Shown piece after piece: positions 34,245 to 46,611 of a stretch of 64,000 nucleotides of DNA; the first letter of the stretch is position 1, and every line of letters starts with the position of its first letter. A model generated the notes under the pieces. It made no database searches. It saw only the letters and a list, made by a program, of their open reading frames with translations, and was not told the DNA's origin. The stretch is from Galeruca laticollis (Eukaryota > Arthropoda > Insecta > Coleoptera > Chrysomelidae), in contig OY998176.1 of assembly GCA_963921935.1 (NCBI GenBank), positions 175,022,445-175,086,444 of the forward strand, in the 5' to 3' direction. The position numbers were made by a program, and so were the translations under genes.

Positions 34245-34600
34245 TCTTAGGTGTTCAGTTGAATCGACTTGAATCTTATAGTCTAAGATCCGAATTTGAA
34301 ACGACCTTCACCCATATGTTTAATGGATGAAAAGTATTTTGTATCAAAGTTAGTATGTTAAAAGGAATATTGCGAGTGGGTTGCCTAAAAAATTCCTGGC
34401 CAGACGATTAATAATTAAAAATTGAAAAATGACTTTTTATTAAACATTACACTCACGTGGTTAACGAAAAAATCTAATACCAACATAAAGAATGAAGACT
34501 ATAAGGTATACAAACGCTGAGTTGTTTATTTTTTTCCATGCGTATCTACTGGGTTGGCACGTATAAACAGGTATGTTGATACTAGTTATTTTCACCCACT
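34245..34600 (+). repeat. Inverted repeat, left arm flanking LINE C
   Basis: Reverse complement of 39765-40075, with indels. Shared words: CCTAAAAAATTCCTGGCCAGAC, CTTCACCCATATGTTTAATGGATGAAAAG and CTGGGTTGGCA. The element between the arms is about 5.2 kb, most of it LINE C, so LINE C may have landed inside an older foldback or between two copies of a dispersed repeat. Confidence 0.75.
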
Positions 34601-35299
34601 TGTTTATTAAACAAAATGTATATTAAAATGAGCGCTGTTTCATTGCGAACACGATGATATAAGGTTGTGTACAAAAATCTGGTTCGAATGACGGTTGTTA
34701 AGTTGTAAAATTAAAAAAATATTGAGACCGCCGGATGGAAGAGAGTGCGCGATATATTTCTTCATTCAGAAGGAGAGCAACATACAAGTAAAACTGAGAA
34801 ATATTTTGAAGTAATTGGCAGAAGACTTGAGAAACCAACGATAAATAAACATATAATAAATTAAATATATATGTATATTAAATTATATCATATAATAATA
34901 TATGGTTTATAAATATTCTTCAGAAAAAAAATATAATTGCGATATATACTTATTCTGATTTTTTTCTGCTCTCCAACGTTTATATACCGGGTGTAAACTA
35001 AATAGGGGCCACCTCTGTAACTTTTAAACAGGTCGTTAGATTGTATTCAAATTGTGTAGGGTTATATTACAACCAAATTAGTATTTTTTACGTGAAAAAT
35101 CAAAATGGCCGAGTCGGTATCACCGGAAATTACCCAAAAACTGAAAATTTAATTGGAACATCCTACATATTTTTACATTTTTGGATTTTACGACACCAAA
35201 TACATACAGTCCAATTATCAAATGTCAATTCTAACTCCATTTGAATTTTATTTTTCAAAATATCTTTTAAATTTTTTATGTCTATGTATGTATATATAT
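34601..35299. other. Spacer between the left arm and LINE C
   Basis: AT-rich. Contains a TATACCGGGTGTAAACTAAATAGGGGCCACC word typical of short non-coding repeats, and a partner-like AGGGGCCACCCTG at 39630 near the other arm. No coding sequence. Confidence 0.45.
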
Positions 35300-35310
35300 A
35301 ATGGCTTGAT

Positions 35311-35324
35311 ACCCCTGCTGGGGT
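35311..35324 (-). other. 3' terminal hairpin of LINE C
   Basis: CCCC-TGCT-GGGG (35312-35323 on the plus strand) lies between the ORF2 stop and the simple-sequence tail. A similar hairpin lies at the 3' end of LINE B (40939-40949), suggesting a structure used by the RT to recognise the RNA end. Confidence 0.5.
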
Positions 35325-35440
35325 TTCGCCACTTCACGCTTTCTAGATCCATTTTTTTTGGGGTCGATCAATCTCCGTTTCTCATTTTAGAGTTTTTCTG
35401 TCAATGCTCTCCTTAGTTTCCTATCCTTAACTTTGACCTT

Positions 35441-37451
35441 TCATCCTCCAATTCCGGCTCTCGTCATATCTTCCTTCGCCTGTTCCAGCCATTTTATTCT
35501 AGGTCTACCCCTACGTTTTCTTCCCCCAGGATCCCATTGTGTCATTTGCAGTGTTATTTCTTGTTCTTCTGCTCTATAAATATGTCCCAGCCATTTCATT
35601 CTTTGCCTTTTTATTTTCCTTACTATGTCCTCTCCTTCCAGTTCTTGCTCAATTTCATAGTTCATTCTTTGTCTGTACTCGTTATCTCTCAATTTGATTG
35701 GTCCCAATATTGTTCTCATTATCTTCCTTTCTATTATTCTCAAGTCTTCTTCTTCCTTTTTAGTCAGTGTCATTGTTTCGGCAGCATACAACAGGACGGG
35801 TCTTATTAGCACTTTATAAATATTGATTTTGGTTTGTCATTAGAGTAATTTGCTTTTTAAAAGTTTTTTATTCGCATGGTAAGCCCTATTTGCATTAATG
35901 ATTTTTTCTTCTACTTCGTTTTTCCTGTTTCCAGTGTTTGTTACTGTGACACCTGAGTATTTGAATTTCTCCACTTTTTCAAATTCGAAATCTCCGATCT
36001 TTATTGCACTGGTTTGATTTATTTTACCAAAAATCATTATTTTGGTTTTATCTGCATTTATTTCTAATCCCTTCCTACTTCCTTCATTTGTGATTTCCCT
36101 TATTGTGTTTTCCAGAATCTCTCTTGTCTTTGATATGATTACTATATCGTCCGCATACGCAATTATTTGTCTTCCGCTCATCCTGACATTGCTTTTTTGT
36201 ATTCGCCTCATTGCATATTCAAGTGTTAGGTCAAATAATGTTGCAGATAGCGAATCACCTCGTCTTACACCCTTATTTATGTATATTTCATCAGTTTCTC
36301 CTTCTTGTGTTTTTATCGTAGCCCTTGAGTTTTCCATAGTCATCTTGATAAACCTTCTTAATTTATCATTAATGTCTAGTTCTTTCAAAGCAGACAAAAG
36401 TTTGCCTCTATGTATTGAATCGGCAGCTTGCCGAAAGTCTACAAATAACATTTCCAGTTCTATTTGATGTTCATATGCTTTTTGCATTATCTGCTTCAGT
36501 GTATATATGGCATCCACCGCTGATCTTCCTTTTACGAGTCCACACTGATATCGTCCTATAGTATTTCCTGTAGTGTCTCTAAGCCTTCTGTTTATTGTAG
36601 CTGATACTATTTTATAAGTAGTATTCAGTAATGTAATACCTCTATAGTTTTGGCATTCATGCTGGTCACCTTTTTTGTGGATTGTAATCATCTGGCTTAT
36701 TTCCCATTCTATAGGCATTTTTTCTTCTCTCCATATTTTTATTATAAGTTGGTATACTATATCATGAAGCTTCTCACCTTCGTACTTTATCAGTTCCATA
36801 TTAATGTCATCTTTTCCAGGAGCTTTTCCGTTTCGGCTGTTGTTAATAATCTCCATAATCTCTGCTCTTGTAGGTTATTCCAATATTTTTTCTTGTGATA
36901 TTTCTTCAATGTCTTCTTCAATATCTGAATCTTCTACTAGTAAAGTCCTTAAGTGATCTATCCACATTTTTTTGTATTCATTTTCTTCTTAAATGACTTT
37001 GCCATATTGGTTTTTTATACCTTTCGTTTTGCCCTTATAGGTTCGGCTTTGTTCATTTATATTTTTATCAAATTTCTTGGTATTACAATTCTTTCTTTCT
37101 TGTTCTATTTATTTCATATTGTTATCCATCCATTCTTGCTTTGATTTTCTTATCATTTTGTTACATTCATTTCTGCTTTTTATGTATTCTTGCTTTTGCT
37201 TTATTTCGTTTGTTCTTTTCCATTTTTGTCTTTTTTCTTTTTTTTCTACTGCTACACGGCAACTATCATTGTACCACTCTTTTCTTTTATCTCTATTCAT
37301 CCTGCCTACGTGTTTTTCCGTTGTTATTTGAATGGATTTTTTATAGCTTCCCATTGTGCGTTAACGTTGTCTTCCTTTTTCACTATTTTGCTTAGTAATT
37401 CTTCTATCTGTGTTTCATATTCTTTCCTTACTTTCCCTTCACTTAGCTTTG
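35441..37451 (-). pseudogene. LINE C ORF2, linker and reverse transcriptase
   Basis: RT motifs on the minus strand: NGKAPGKDDINMELIKY, NYRGITLLNTTYKIVSATI, YQCGLVKGRSAVDAIYTLKQ, LFVDFRQAADSIHR (motif A Asp kept), GVRRGDSLSATLFDLTLEYA, IIAYADDIVIIS (YADD kept) and EKFKYSGVTVT. The C-terminal part (35441-35812) has RPVLLYAAETMTLTKKEE and RMKWLGHIYRA...GRPRIKW, normal for this clade. Short frameshifts separate the RT from the C-terminal part (near 35830) and from the linker (near 36870 and 37100). Confidence 0.92.
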
Positions 37452-38250
37452 TTATGTTCCATCTAATGCATTTCTTTCCCTTGTTGTTTTTTTAATCTTT
37501 TGTTTTATTTCGGCAATAACAAGAAAGTGATCGGAGTCTGCACATGCTCCTCTGTATGTTCTCACGTCCTTTATTGATGTTTGTTGTCTTCTATTAATTA
37601 ATATATGGTCTATTTGAGATGTTGCTTTGTTATCAGGCGACATCCATCTTATTTTATGTTTTTTTGGATGTGGAAATTCTGTGCTACTTTTGTTCATATT
37701 CGTGCTTGCTGCGAGGTTACACAGTCGCTGCCCATTGTTATTTGTTTTTTCGTGTATAGTTTCGTTTCCTGCTACGCATTTTATGTAGTCTTCTTTACCT
37801 ATTTGGGCATTAAAATCTCCTAATACTGTTATATTATCCTCCTTTGGTATTATTTCTATTTCTTCTTCTACCTTTTCGTGAAATTTATCCTTTTCTTCAT
37901 TGCTGTCCTTCTCTGTTGGAGCGTAAATATTTAATAGGGATATGTTGCCTGGTTTTGCTTTCACTCTTGGGTATGCCATCCCTCCATCTATTAGTTTGAA
38001 TTCAATAATTTTTTGTTTCATTGACTGGAATACCATAAATCCTACTCCCCGGTTTCCTTGCTTTTTGTCTCCAGAATATCTAAAACTATACATGTTCTTA
38101 TCAATTGCCCCTTGATCCTTCCATCTTATTTCTTGCAAAGCCGCTATGTCTATATTGTATCTCATCAATTAATTTTCTACTTCTTGCATTTACCCAGGTA
38201 TCAACATTTTTCTTATATTCCAAGTTACAATTTTTATTTCGTTTTTTTTC
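37452..38250 (-). pseudogene. LINE C ORF2, AP-endonuclease domain
   Basis: The minus strand holds the AP-endonuclease order: a degenerate N-terminal TW-start (about 38230), IDIAALQEIRWKDQG (metal-binding Glu), YRYSGD-like and GVGFMV segments, LNIYAPTEKD, ITVLGDFNAQIG (catalytic Asp/Asn), SQIDHILINRR and the final SDHFLVIAEI (catalytic His). It nicks target DNA for target-primed reverse transcription. The main part is open for 238 residues, but the N-terminus is in another frame. Confidence 0.9.
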
Positions 38251-38283
38251 CTATTTTTTGGCTTCCTTATTTCTTTTTCGTTG

Positions 38284-39141
38284 TTACTTTGTATAATCGT
38301 ATGTCCTTTTTAATTCAGAGTCATTATCCTGTCCATTATTATCTCCTGTGAATCTATTGATTTTTGCTTGCCGTTTTTCCAGTCTTTCATTATTTTTGTT
38401 CCATCTCCATTCTTTTCCTTCTATTACGATCCGATTGTATCCTATCTTCACATTTTTTCCCTTATTTTTTCCTTGTGCCGCTATTACTTTCATTTGTTTA
38501 CGTTTGTTCCTTTCTTGCTTCGTTAGGTCATTATTAATTAATATTTGCTGTGAAAGGTTCCTAAGTTTCGATTAATTTTTTATAACTTTGTACTTGTCTT
38601 CTTCATTTGCCATTTCAATTAGACATGTTGTAGAGGAAAGCTTTGCGGTACTTTAGATTTTGATGTCCACTTTTAAGTTTTTTGAAATAAAATTTTCTAA
38701 TGTAGTTTTCATTGCCTCATTGTTAATTTTATCGACATCCACTCCACTCATCACAACATTATTTTTCTTCTTATCTTTTTCCAACCACTCCATATTTTTC
38801 TTCAAGTCATTCAGATCTTGTTTTATAATCATATTCTCCTGTTTGATTATATTATTTTCTTCCCGTAATAACTCATTTTATTTTTTTATTGGCATTATTT
38901 CATCACTAAACTTTTTTTGTTCGATTCTTAGTTGCTGCAGCTCATTTTTTATTAACGTTTGATCTTGTTTCATGTCTTTCATCATCGAAATCAATGTGTC
39001 CAGTTTATCTTCTTCCATTCTCTGTTGTTTTGTAGGGGTTCTGAGTGTTTTTCTACTTTTCTCAACGCGTCTTCTAAGGTTTTCCTCTGCAGATCTTTTC
39101 TTACTTTCATCTGTCACATAATCGTCGCTCTCTGTGTACAT
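38284..39141 (-). pseudogene. LINE C ORF1, coiled-coil RNA-binding protein
   Basis: Starts at an ATG (39141) with an acidic N-terminus and a nuclear-localisation-like KKR...RRRVEKSRK stretch. A heptad-rich coiled coil follows (about residues 45-85, LISMMKDMKQDQTLIKNEL). A GVD-type RRM-like segment (about 38650-38760) and a C-terminal domain (38284-38493, IGYNRIVIEGKEWRWN) follow in shifted frames. The arrangement (coiled coil, RRM, C-terminal domain) is that of LINE ORF1p. Confidence 0.75.
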
Positions 39142-39165
39142 TTTATTCCAAATTTCTTACACTAA

Positions 39166-39764
39166 TATTTTATTTATTATTTCGAATATAATTGAATACT
39201 GCCCTGTCCTCATTAACTTGTAAGCCGCGGAAAAAGACTGACCCCAGTCGACCCGTCGGAAGTCAGTGTCTTATCAGCAATACTAGTTTTTTGAGGGCCG
39301 CTTAGTGAGTTCTGATATATCAATTTATTGTTATTAATCTTATTTTATTGTTTTTCAAATAATTATGCTCTTACCCAACTTATACTTACGGTATTTTTCA
39401 CTGTAAATCTTGTTTTTCTAATTATTGTTCATTAATTTCTGTGAATAAAGCACTTGATTGCAGATCGATACAACACACAATTAATCACTTTCTCGCCAGA
39501 ATCGGACTCTTTTATATCTATGACACCATCTAAATTATGGACAGTTGACTTTCGTGAAGTTTCATAACGATTGAATTTAGAAATTTAAGTTTTTTCACCG
39601 AAACTCACTTTTTCCATTGGAAACATACAGGGGCCACCCTGCATATTATGTGCTCTTTCAAATACCAATAAAATGATACATATTTTACCCTTTAGTTCTT
39701 AAATTAAGCAGTTATTTATATTTTTTCAAAATTTGATCAACACAACATGCTCCTGAAGCCGACT
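39166..39764. other. Spacer between LINE C and the right arm
   Basis: AT-rich, no coding motif recognised. Probably includes the LINE 5' UTR next to 39166. Confidence 0.45.
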
Positions 39765-40075
39765 AAGTTTCAATACTGCCTGTTAATACCTGCCAACCCA
39801 GTAGTTACGCTAGGAGAAAAACAACAACTCGGCGTTTGTATATCCTATAGGCTTCATTCATTCTCTTGGTATTAAATTTATTCGTTAAAATCATGAGTGC
39901 AATGTTCAATTAAAAGTTATTTTTCAATATTCAATTAATCAAAGTCTGGCCAGGAATTTTTTAGGCAACCCACCCGCAATATATATTTTAACATAATAAA
40001 TTTGATATAAAACACTTTTCATCCATTAAACAGATGGGTGAAGGTAGTTTCTAATTCGGATCCTCTACTATTACT
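39765..40075 (-). repeat. Inverted repeat, right arm flanking LINE C
   Basis: Inverted copy of 34245-34600; includes GTCTGGCCAGGAATTTTTTAGG and TTTTCATCCATTAAACAGATGGGTGAAGG. Confidence 0.75.
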
Positions 40076-40934
40076 GGAAATATTTCTTTTTGAAATGCTG
40101 TCTCCTATTTTTTTCCTTCGCTCTCTCTGCCTATGTGATAATAATTCATAAATTGTTTATCAGATAATACAAGAGAGTCATTCACATGTTTTTTTTTATA
40201 ATATCGCCATTCTTCAAGTTTACATGTAATTCTATGTAATTTGATAAGTATTTCTTTTGTTGATACTGCGGCTCTCATTACTACCATTTCCATTCAAAGA
40301 TTTTCTTTTGCACATATGGTGGGTCCTTACAAGGATGCAATACTCTACCAATTTGATAGGAACCAAAATAGATATGATTCCCTGATACCAATCAATTCAG
40401 TACCAGTCCCGGGAATCAAAGCTTCATGTATGTTCCAACGCAATCATAATGGCCGGTTGTTGAATAATACCATAACGCGCTGCAGTCTAGTTAGTATTAC
40501 CTTATCAGTACCTTCGTTAATACTCAGTAACGAGATTTGTCGATGATTGTCATTATAACGCCTACCACACATTGTGGCAACAGGTAGATCGGTAGCTGCT
40601 TTGTGTAATTTTGGATATTACCCAGTTTGCCGATTGAAATTGATCCAGTTTATAAAGTTTGAAACGGCTTTCAATGGAAAGTTATTAAAACAATATTTTG
40701 CATCTAACCCTGTATTACTATGAACCCATATGGAAGGAATAAGTATCTTGAACGGTAGTTCAAATTTCAGCTAACCTCTCACCTAACATCTGCAAAATAG
40801 ATATATACATAGATAGAAGATTTATTGTTCTATGGTACAAATACATGAGCAAGGAGGTGACAATATTTCCAATATGAATGTAAAGATAATAAACTGATAA
40901 GAACTGAATTATAATTCTATAGATATGCTTAGAT
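40076..40934. other. Spacer, no gene seen
   Basis: Short open frames on both strands without recognisable motifs. Ends at the 3' hairpin of LINE B. Confidence 0.45.
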
Positions 40935-40938
40935 GATG

Positions 40939-40950
40939 CCCCGACGGGGG
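40939..40950 (-). other. 3' terminal hairpin of LINE B
   Basis: CCCC-GAC-GGGG just beyond the ORF2 stop, followed on the minus strand by CATCATCTAAGC; LINE C has GGGG then TATCAAGCC in the same place. Confidence 0.5.
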
Positions 40951-40964
40951 TGAGAGGATACTTA

Positions 40965-43900
40965 CTACTGATTTATAATGAGTGGTCTGATATTTAAAAT
41001 ATTCTTTATTACATTATATATTTGATATAATAATTGTGGTTCAGCTTCTTTTATTACTGTTTCAATGTCCGTTAGGGACTGATAGTTATTAGAGAAGGAA
41101 TATCTGATTTGTTCATACATAAGACATACAAATAATAAATGTTGTAGGGATTCTGGAACTAGACAGCTGCAAATTGTGCATATTTGATTTCTTTTTATTA
41201 TATATGCATTGTTATTAACATACATATACAGCATTTTAGTGTTAGTAGGGCGTAGTTGAGAGATGAAGCGTTTAATATGCAAAGGGATTGAAAGGTTTAA
41301 GTGGTTTTTGCTTCGGAAGGGATGTTTGCCTTGTAGTATGTGTTTGCACATTGGACAACATGTACTTGGTAATATTTTATTCCAATCCTCTATATGACTG
41401 TATTGTCTGTATTTTTCTAAAATAATGATGATTTTATCCCAATCGAAACTATGCATATCAAACTCGGGAGCTCCGATTTCAGTTAAAATACTATTTTTTT
41501 GACTTGTATTATTGTATATTGATACAGTTTAATTTTGTTGGTATAGTTGGTAAGTTCTATCTAGCGCTATCTTAGGAAATCTTTTTGAGGACAATTTTTT
41601 AATCTTTAGCAAATATTCTAGTCTTATTTCCGCTTTCACAATGTAACTGGAAGTTGTTTTCTGTAAATAGAGACTAATTTTCCAAAATTGGTTTTGAACT
41701 ATTTCTCCCTCATTTATGTACCGAAGTCCCCATATTCCACTAACGTATGTGTAGGTAGGAACTACAATGCGATTTAACACTTTCCATATCGTTATAATGT
41801 GATGTTTTGAATGAATTTTGTGTTGCGCTTTGTGTTAAATTCGCTTTCTTTATAAGTGATTTTAAATTTTCTGAGAATGTGTCGTTAAACGAGAATATCA
41901 CTCCTAAGTAATTATAGCTGTTTACTTGTTTTATTAGTGCTTTTTTTACCAAAATTTAGGTTTATCTCCAATATTAGGGCTAGATTTATCTACATCAACT
42001 TCTAATTTATTAGTGTCACAATAACTTACTAATCAACTGAATTTCCGAGTCTTCTAGTACTAGAATGTCATCAGCGTAGCCCAGCAATGAAATGTCTTTA
42101 TTTTGATCTAGAGATAAACCTCTAGCTCCTCGTTGTTTAAAGTAGTCGTCTATGTCTGTCACATATAAAGCGAATAACAGTGGACTTAGTGAGTCGCCTT
42201 TGATGATGCCTTAGTGATTTTAATTTTTTTTTTGAGGTACAACCGTTCTGCTCAATTGTTATTGTCCCTAAGGAGTACATATTTTTTAGAATTCTTATTT
42301 TCTTGCCGCTGATTCTATTGGAGAAAAGCTTTCGCCAAAGTATATCCAAATTGATGTTTTCAAAAGCTTTTTTGAAGTCGACAAAAACTGCAAAAACTTG
42401 CCCCCGGGTAAAGAACAAAAATATTATCTACCGTGCTTCTTTGTTTACGAAAGTCAGCATGACTTTCTGGTAGCGTTTCAATTGATTCACTGAATGTGTG
42501 TAATCTCTTTATTAGTTGGGTGAATAGCTTAGTTTTGTGATTACGTAAGTCAATACCTCGGTAATTTAGAGGATCCCTTTCAGGGCCTTTCTTATGAAAG
42601 TGAATCATGTTAATATTTGTCCGGTTGCATGGAATGTGCTCTTCCATGTATATTTTGTTAAATAATTCCTTTAAGTGTATGATCTAGTTAGTGGTCAAAG
42701 TTTTATAAAATTCGTTAGATACTATATCATCCTCTACCGCCTTATTATTTTTTGCTATTATTATTATATTGTATATCTCTTGGATTGTAAAGGGTTATTC
42801 TAGATAGTTATGTCTGGCACCCATTATGGATAGGTTCATACTAGCTTCAGTGGTCTTATAAAATATGTTATAATAGTTCTCCCATTCTTTGGTCGTAATA
42901 GGGTGTTCATTATGGGGCGATTTTTATGTAGGTTCATATAATTCCAAAAATTGAATGGATTTGTAATATTCAGAGATTTTGCTTGTAGTTATTGTTGATA
43001 TTTGTTTGGTTTATTTTTGATAAATGTCTTAAATATTTTCTTTTTTGTTTTATATTCTTCTATTATATTTATGCTATATTTATTTTTCTCAATGTTATTT
43101 TTCTTTGATTCTAATAGTTTTTTTTTCTTCCACACATTCTTTATCATACCAGGGTACCGATTTCTGAGAAGAAGTATTTTTATAAAGCCGTGTTCTACAC
43201 ATACCTAAAGTTTCAGCTTCAGAAATGATGGAGCTTATCAATTGTGCATCGAGTTCTTCAATATTGTATGATTCTGGGTTTGTAGTCACTTCTGACATAA
43301 CGTTCTTATAATTTTGTGCTTTGTGTGGGTTCCACTCAAGATATTTTCTTTCTTTTTGTTGAATCTGTGATTGGGCTAGTTTAACAATTTTTATGTCTAC
43401 TTTCACTGTACAACTTTGATGGTCTGAATTAAAATCAATGTATACATGAAAAGTTGTTATACAATTTGTGCTATTAAGGTTAGACCAGATTAAATCTGCT
43501 CACTCAAGTATGTGTAGTGTCCTAAATTATCATCATAGCGGCCATTAAGTGTGAAAAAACCTACATCTTCAAATACGGCATTGAGTAATGTCCCTCGTTT
43601 GTTAATAGTTAGGTCCATTGAATTTCTAGTTCCTAGAGGAATCTCATTTTCAAAAAGGTCGTTATTGTTGAAGCTATTAAGTTCCCCTATTCTAGCGTTA
43701 AAATCACAATAAATAGTTATTTTATACTCAGAGTATTTACGACTTATATCCTTCACACACCCATCAAACATATCCATTCAAACCCTATCATCTAACTTTG
43801 GCTTGAAGTATACTATGCCTAAAACGAGCTCAATTTTATTAATTTCTAATTTAATAAATATCCAAAGATTTGATTTTTTATTATAACAGCCGGATCATCT

Positions 43901-44090
43901 TATTTCATTGATTTGGTTAAGAGGAACATTAAACCCCCATTTCCTCTGCCTCTATGTTTTTCTTTCGTTGCGCAAGACTGTAAAATATTATATTTATTTA
44001 GAAAATATCATAAAGCTGGGTTTTCTGTAGTTATTCATGTTTCTACGATTCCTATAATTGGGAATTTACAAAAATTTATCTCTTCTTCCG
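40965..44090 (-). pseudogene. LINE B ORF2 (endonuclease, RT, C-terminal domain)
   Basis: The endonuclease is degraded at the start but retains QRKWGFNVPLNQINEI-like text, IELVLGIVYFKPKLDD, ITIYCDFNARIG and LNGRYDDN. The linker has KSVPWYDKECVEEKK (about 43110-43150). RT: DPLNYRGIDLRNHKTKLFT, ESHADFRKQRSTVDNIF, FAVFVDFKKAFENINLD (motif A), LLGYADDILVLED near 42050-42090 (YADD kept), NSYNYLGVIFS, and VPTYTYVSGIWGLRY. The C-terminus carries CPMCKHIL and a CTICSCLVPESLQHLLFVC zinc-like stretch. At least six frame changes. Confidence 0.88.
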
Positions 44091-44227
44091 TATAAAAATT
44101 ATGATAGCTTCAGAATACCAGAGGAAGTAGCGCTTCTACTTCCTTTTCTATTTCTATATCTTTATGTTTTCCATTATCCATTCTCATTTCAATTTCTATC
44201 ACCTCGTCAGTTCCTTCGTAATTTTTC

Positions 44228-45052
44228 TCATCTGTCGCAATTAATTTTTGATTTCGTGATTTTAGTTATTTTCCTAAGGTTTCCGCCTGTATTATTCTCA
44301 ACTAGGGATCTTTGATCTTCCGTTTTTTCATGTCTGCCACTTCCATGTCCATCATCTTCGGATATTTCTATGTTCTGGTATACTTGTTTATTAATTATTA
44401 GTTTATTATATCTAGTGTATGCTGTATATCCTTCATCACTAGCTTCCTTCAATTTGAGTATCAATGATCTTCTTTCTTCTTGGATTTTTTGGGGGTAATC
44501 TTCAATTAGCCATATTCCTGTGCTTTTCAAATTTTTTGCAGATCTGAGTATTTATATTCCGGAGCTTTATTTTGTTAATTTTACCAATACTGGCCTCTTC
44601 GCATCTGTCGAATAGTTTTCAAGTCTTTTTATTTCACCTATATCTATGTTTTTGTTGATAGACGTTCCTATTTTCTGCATAATTTCATATATTTCATCTT
44701 CGGTTTTAGATTCCTTTTCATTTTCCTCATCGCTAATGCCCATTACCACAATATTTTCCTTCCTGATTTTCCTCTCTAACTTTTCTACCCTCTCTTCTTG
44801 TTTCATAACTTGTTCTTTCAGTTTTGAAATTTCAGCTTTAATTTGTTTCATTTCCAATACAAAATAATCTATTTTCCCATTCGTTTGTTGTGCAGTTTCG
44901 ATTATTTGTTGGAACATCAATTTACTTTTCAGTAAAAGTTTTATTTGTTTATTATTTTTCATTTTATAAGTCAGTCTGACAACGCCGCTTTGATATCGAC
45001 CAGGATACTTTTTGTACTTACTAATTTGCTTGTTATTGAACTCCACTATCAC
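44228..45052 (-). pseudogene. LINE B ORF1, coiled-coil/RRM protein
   Basis: Begins at an ATG (45052) and is open for 161 residues: a basic N-terminus, a long coiled coil (about residues 75-105, ISKLKEQVMKQEERVEKLERKI), then the RRM-like RKENIVVMGISDEEN and RPVLVKLTK. After a shift near 44550 the C-terminal domain follows (44228-44530, STGIWLIEDYPQKIQEERR and YTRYNKLIINKQVY). The type matches ORF1p of APE LINEs, which binds LINE RNA. Confidence 0.85.
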
Positions 45053-45060
45053 TCTATTTT

Positions 45061-45479
45061 TTTTATATTTGTTTATATTACGAAGAATATATATTTAATA
45101 TCCAAGTAAGACCTAAGATTGTTAGAGAAATTGCTCCGGAGTTGTTGTTCAGAGTCACTAGTTGTGTCACTGGTATTGTTGTTCTATGTTCCTCATGTAG
45201 TATTTGATTGAAACATGTTCATCTCCCACTAATTTCTCCAGTAGCCCCAACAAATTTACATGTTTGATCTGACTTTTTTGTCTTGCGTACGTTGCTTTGT
45301 TTTTATTCTTCATTCTTCAAGTTCATCTTGTAGATATTACCGTCGGCAATTTCGTCGTCATTATTTTCTGATTTAGTGGTTTACGAAATAATTTCCAATT
45401 GATAGCTCCATTTTCACATTGATGATTGATAATACTATTTGTTCAGCTTCAATTTTCATTTCAGAAATAGGGAGTTAAT
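45061..45479. other. Spacer, no gene seen
   Basis: Holds the 5' UTR of LINE B on one side; otherwise unremarkable. Confidence 0.4.
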
Positions 45480-46610
45480 GTCTCATGGTAACACAGTTGA
45501 TGTTTTTGCGTACCGACATCAATGTACAGTAAATGCAATAGGAAATAAAATTACTCCATTTTCTGTTTCGGCTTACCCAACTGGCTGAATGACAGTTGAA
45601 AATTTTGAAATATACTTATCGCAATTCAGAGAATTTTCATAATGTAGCAAAGAGAAGAAAGCTTTGTTGATTGTGGATAACCATAGTAGTAACTTATCGC
45701 CGAATGATCTATATTTGTGCAAGGAAAATTATGTTGTTTTATTGACTATACCCCCGCATACAAGCCACCGACTGCAATCCTTGAATATTTCCGTCTTTGG
45801 AGTGTTCAAAATATATTATAATGAAGCTAGCGATTATTATATGGTCCAAAATGCAGGTCAATATATCATTCTAATAGATATTGCAAAATTTTCGCGAATT
45901 GCATATCCACGAGCTTTTACGCCATTAAATATAATCAAGGGGTTTGCTAAAACCAATATTTACCCATACAACTCTCACGGGTTTATCGACTCTGACTACC
46001 TCACAGCAAAGCTTACTGACCGACCGATTCTACACTGGCCCCTTCACTGACTGAAGAGCATACGCACAGAGAACGTGCACTAGATGCAGGAGCAGCACTT
46101 GTCGAACAGCACACACCAGATCCAGTACCATCGACTTCAACTCAAGAAAATCGTACACCGGCACCTGATTTTGGACAGATACGTAACAAGACACTTAAGG
46201 ACCTAGGGTCACTTCTTCAGGCCCCGCGAAGGAAACAAAACAGCTCAGGCAGGAAATCCACAAAAACAACAATTCTGACGGATACATCAAATATGGAAGA
46301 AATCAAAAGTGAGCATGAAAAGAGGATGGAAAGGAAACAGGAAGCGCAAAATAAAAAGAGCGTAAGAAGGAAAATTGTAGACGATACAGTGAACAAGCCA
46401 AAAAATGAAGGTAAAAAGAGCAAGAAACTAAAAACTATTATTGTAGACGAAGATACTGAAAAATCAGAGGAGCCCCAATTCGACGTATCATCTGATGGGC
46501 TCACTAATATAGATGATAAAATTGATAACGAAATATAAGAAGGAAATTTGGTTATAGGAGAAGTAAATGTGAATGATTACGTGTTAGTACGATTTGCCAA
46601 AAAAAAGAAA
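45480..46610 (+). pseudogene. Second pogo/Tigger-like transposase gene, 5' portion
   Basis: The plus strand reads TVNAIGNKITPFSV, then LIVDNHSSNLSPND (second catalytic Asp), YVVLLTIPPHTSHRLQSLNI (third Asp of LQPLD(V/I) replaced by Asn, codon AAT), and a helical C-terminal region (RAFTPLNIIKGFAKTNIYP). A proline- and threonine-rich stretch, a lysine-rich stretch (46293-46440) and the start of the tail domain (NVNDYVLVRFAKKK) end at 46610. The N-terminal DNA-binding part and the first Asp are missing. The tail is cut by a MITE and a gypsy element and resumes at 55010. Confidence 0.9.
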
Positions 46611-46611
46611 T

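Larger units (their letters stand above)
35300..39165 (-). mobile_element. LINE C, APE-type non-LTR retrotransposon with ORF1 and ORF2
   Basis: Minus strand: ORF1 (38284-39141), then ORF2 with apurinic endonuclease (about 37452-38250), linker, RT (35840-36856) and C-terminal region (35441-35812). The 3' end near 35300 has a CCCC/GGGG hairpin followed by a TATA/CATA microsatellite-like tail. The endonuclease-RT style is the one often annotated in insects as 'craniofacial development protein 2-like'. Near full length but with several frameshifts. Confidence 0.9.
40935..45060 (-). mobile_element. LINE B, APE-type non-LTR retrotransposon with ORF1 and ORF2
   Basis: Minus strand: ORF1 (44228-45052), endonuclease (about 43490-44090), linker (43095-43406), RT (about 41740-42650) and C-terminal cysteine region (40965-41456). 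A CCCC-GAC-GGGG hairpin ends the element. Near full length, decayed by many frameshifts. Confidence 0.88.

Noticed and set aside
36042..38575. Many long plus-strand hydrophobic open frames (e.g. 36042-36467, 37190-37495, 38058-38351)
   Set aside because: They are antisense to LINE C; Phe/Ser/Leu-rich text is the usual complement of Lys/Glu-rich LINE coding sequence.
40241..40546. 101-codon plus-strand frame
   Set aside because: No recognisable motif, no splice or neighbour support; likely chance.
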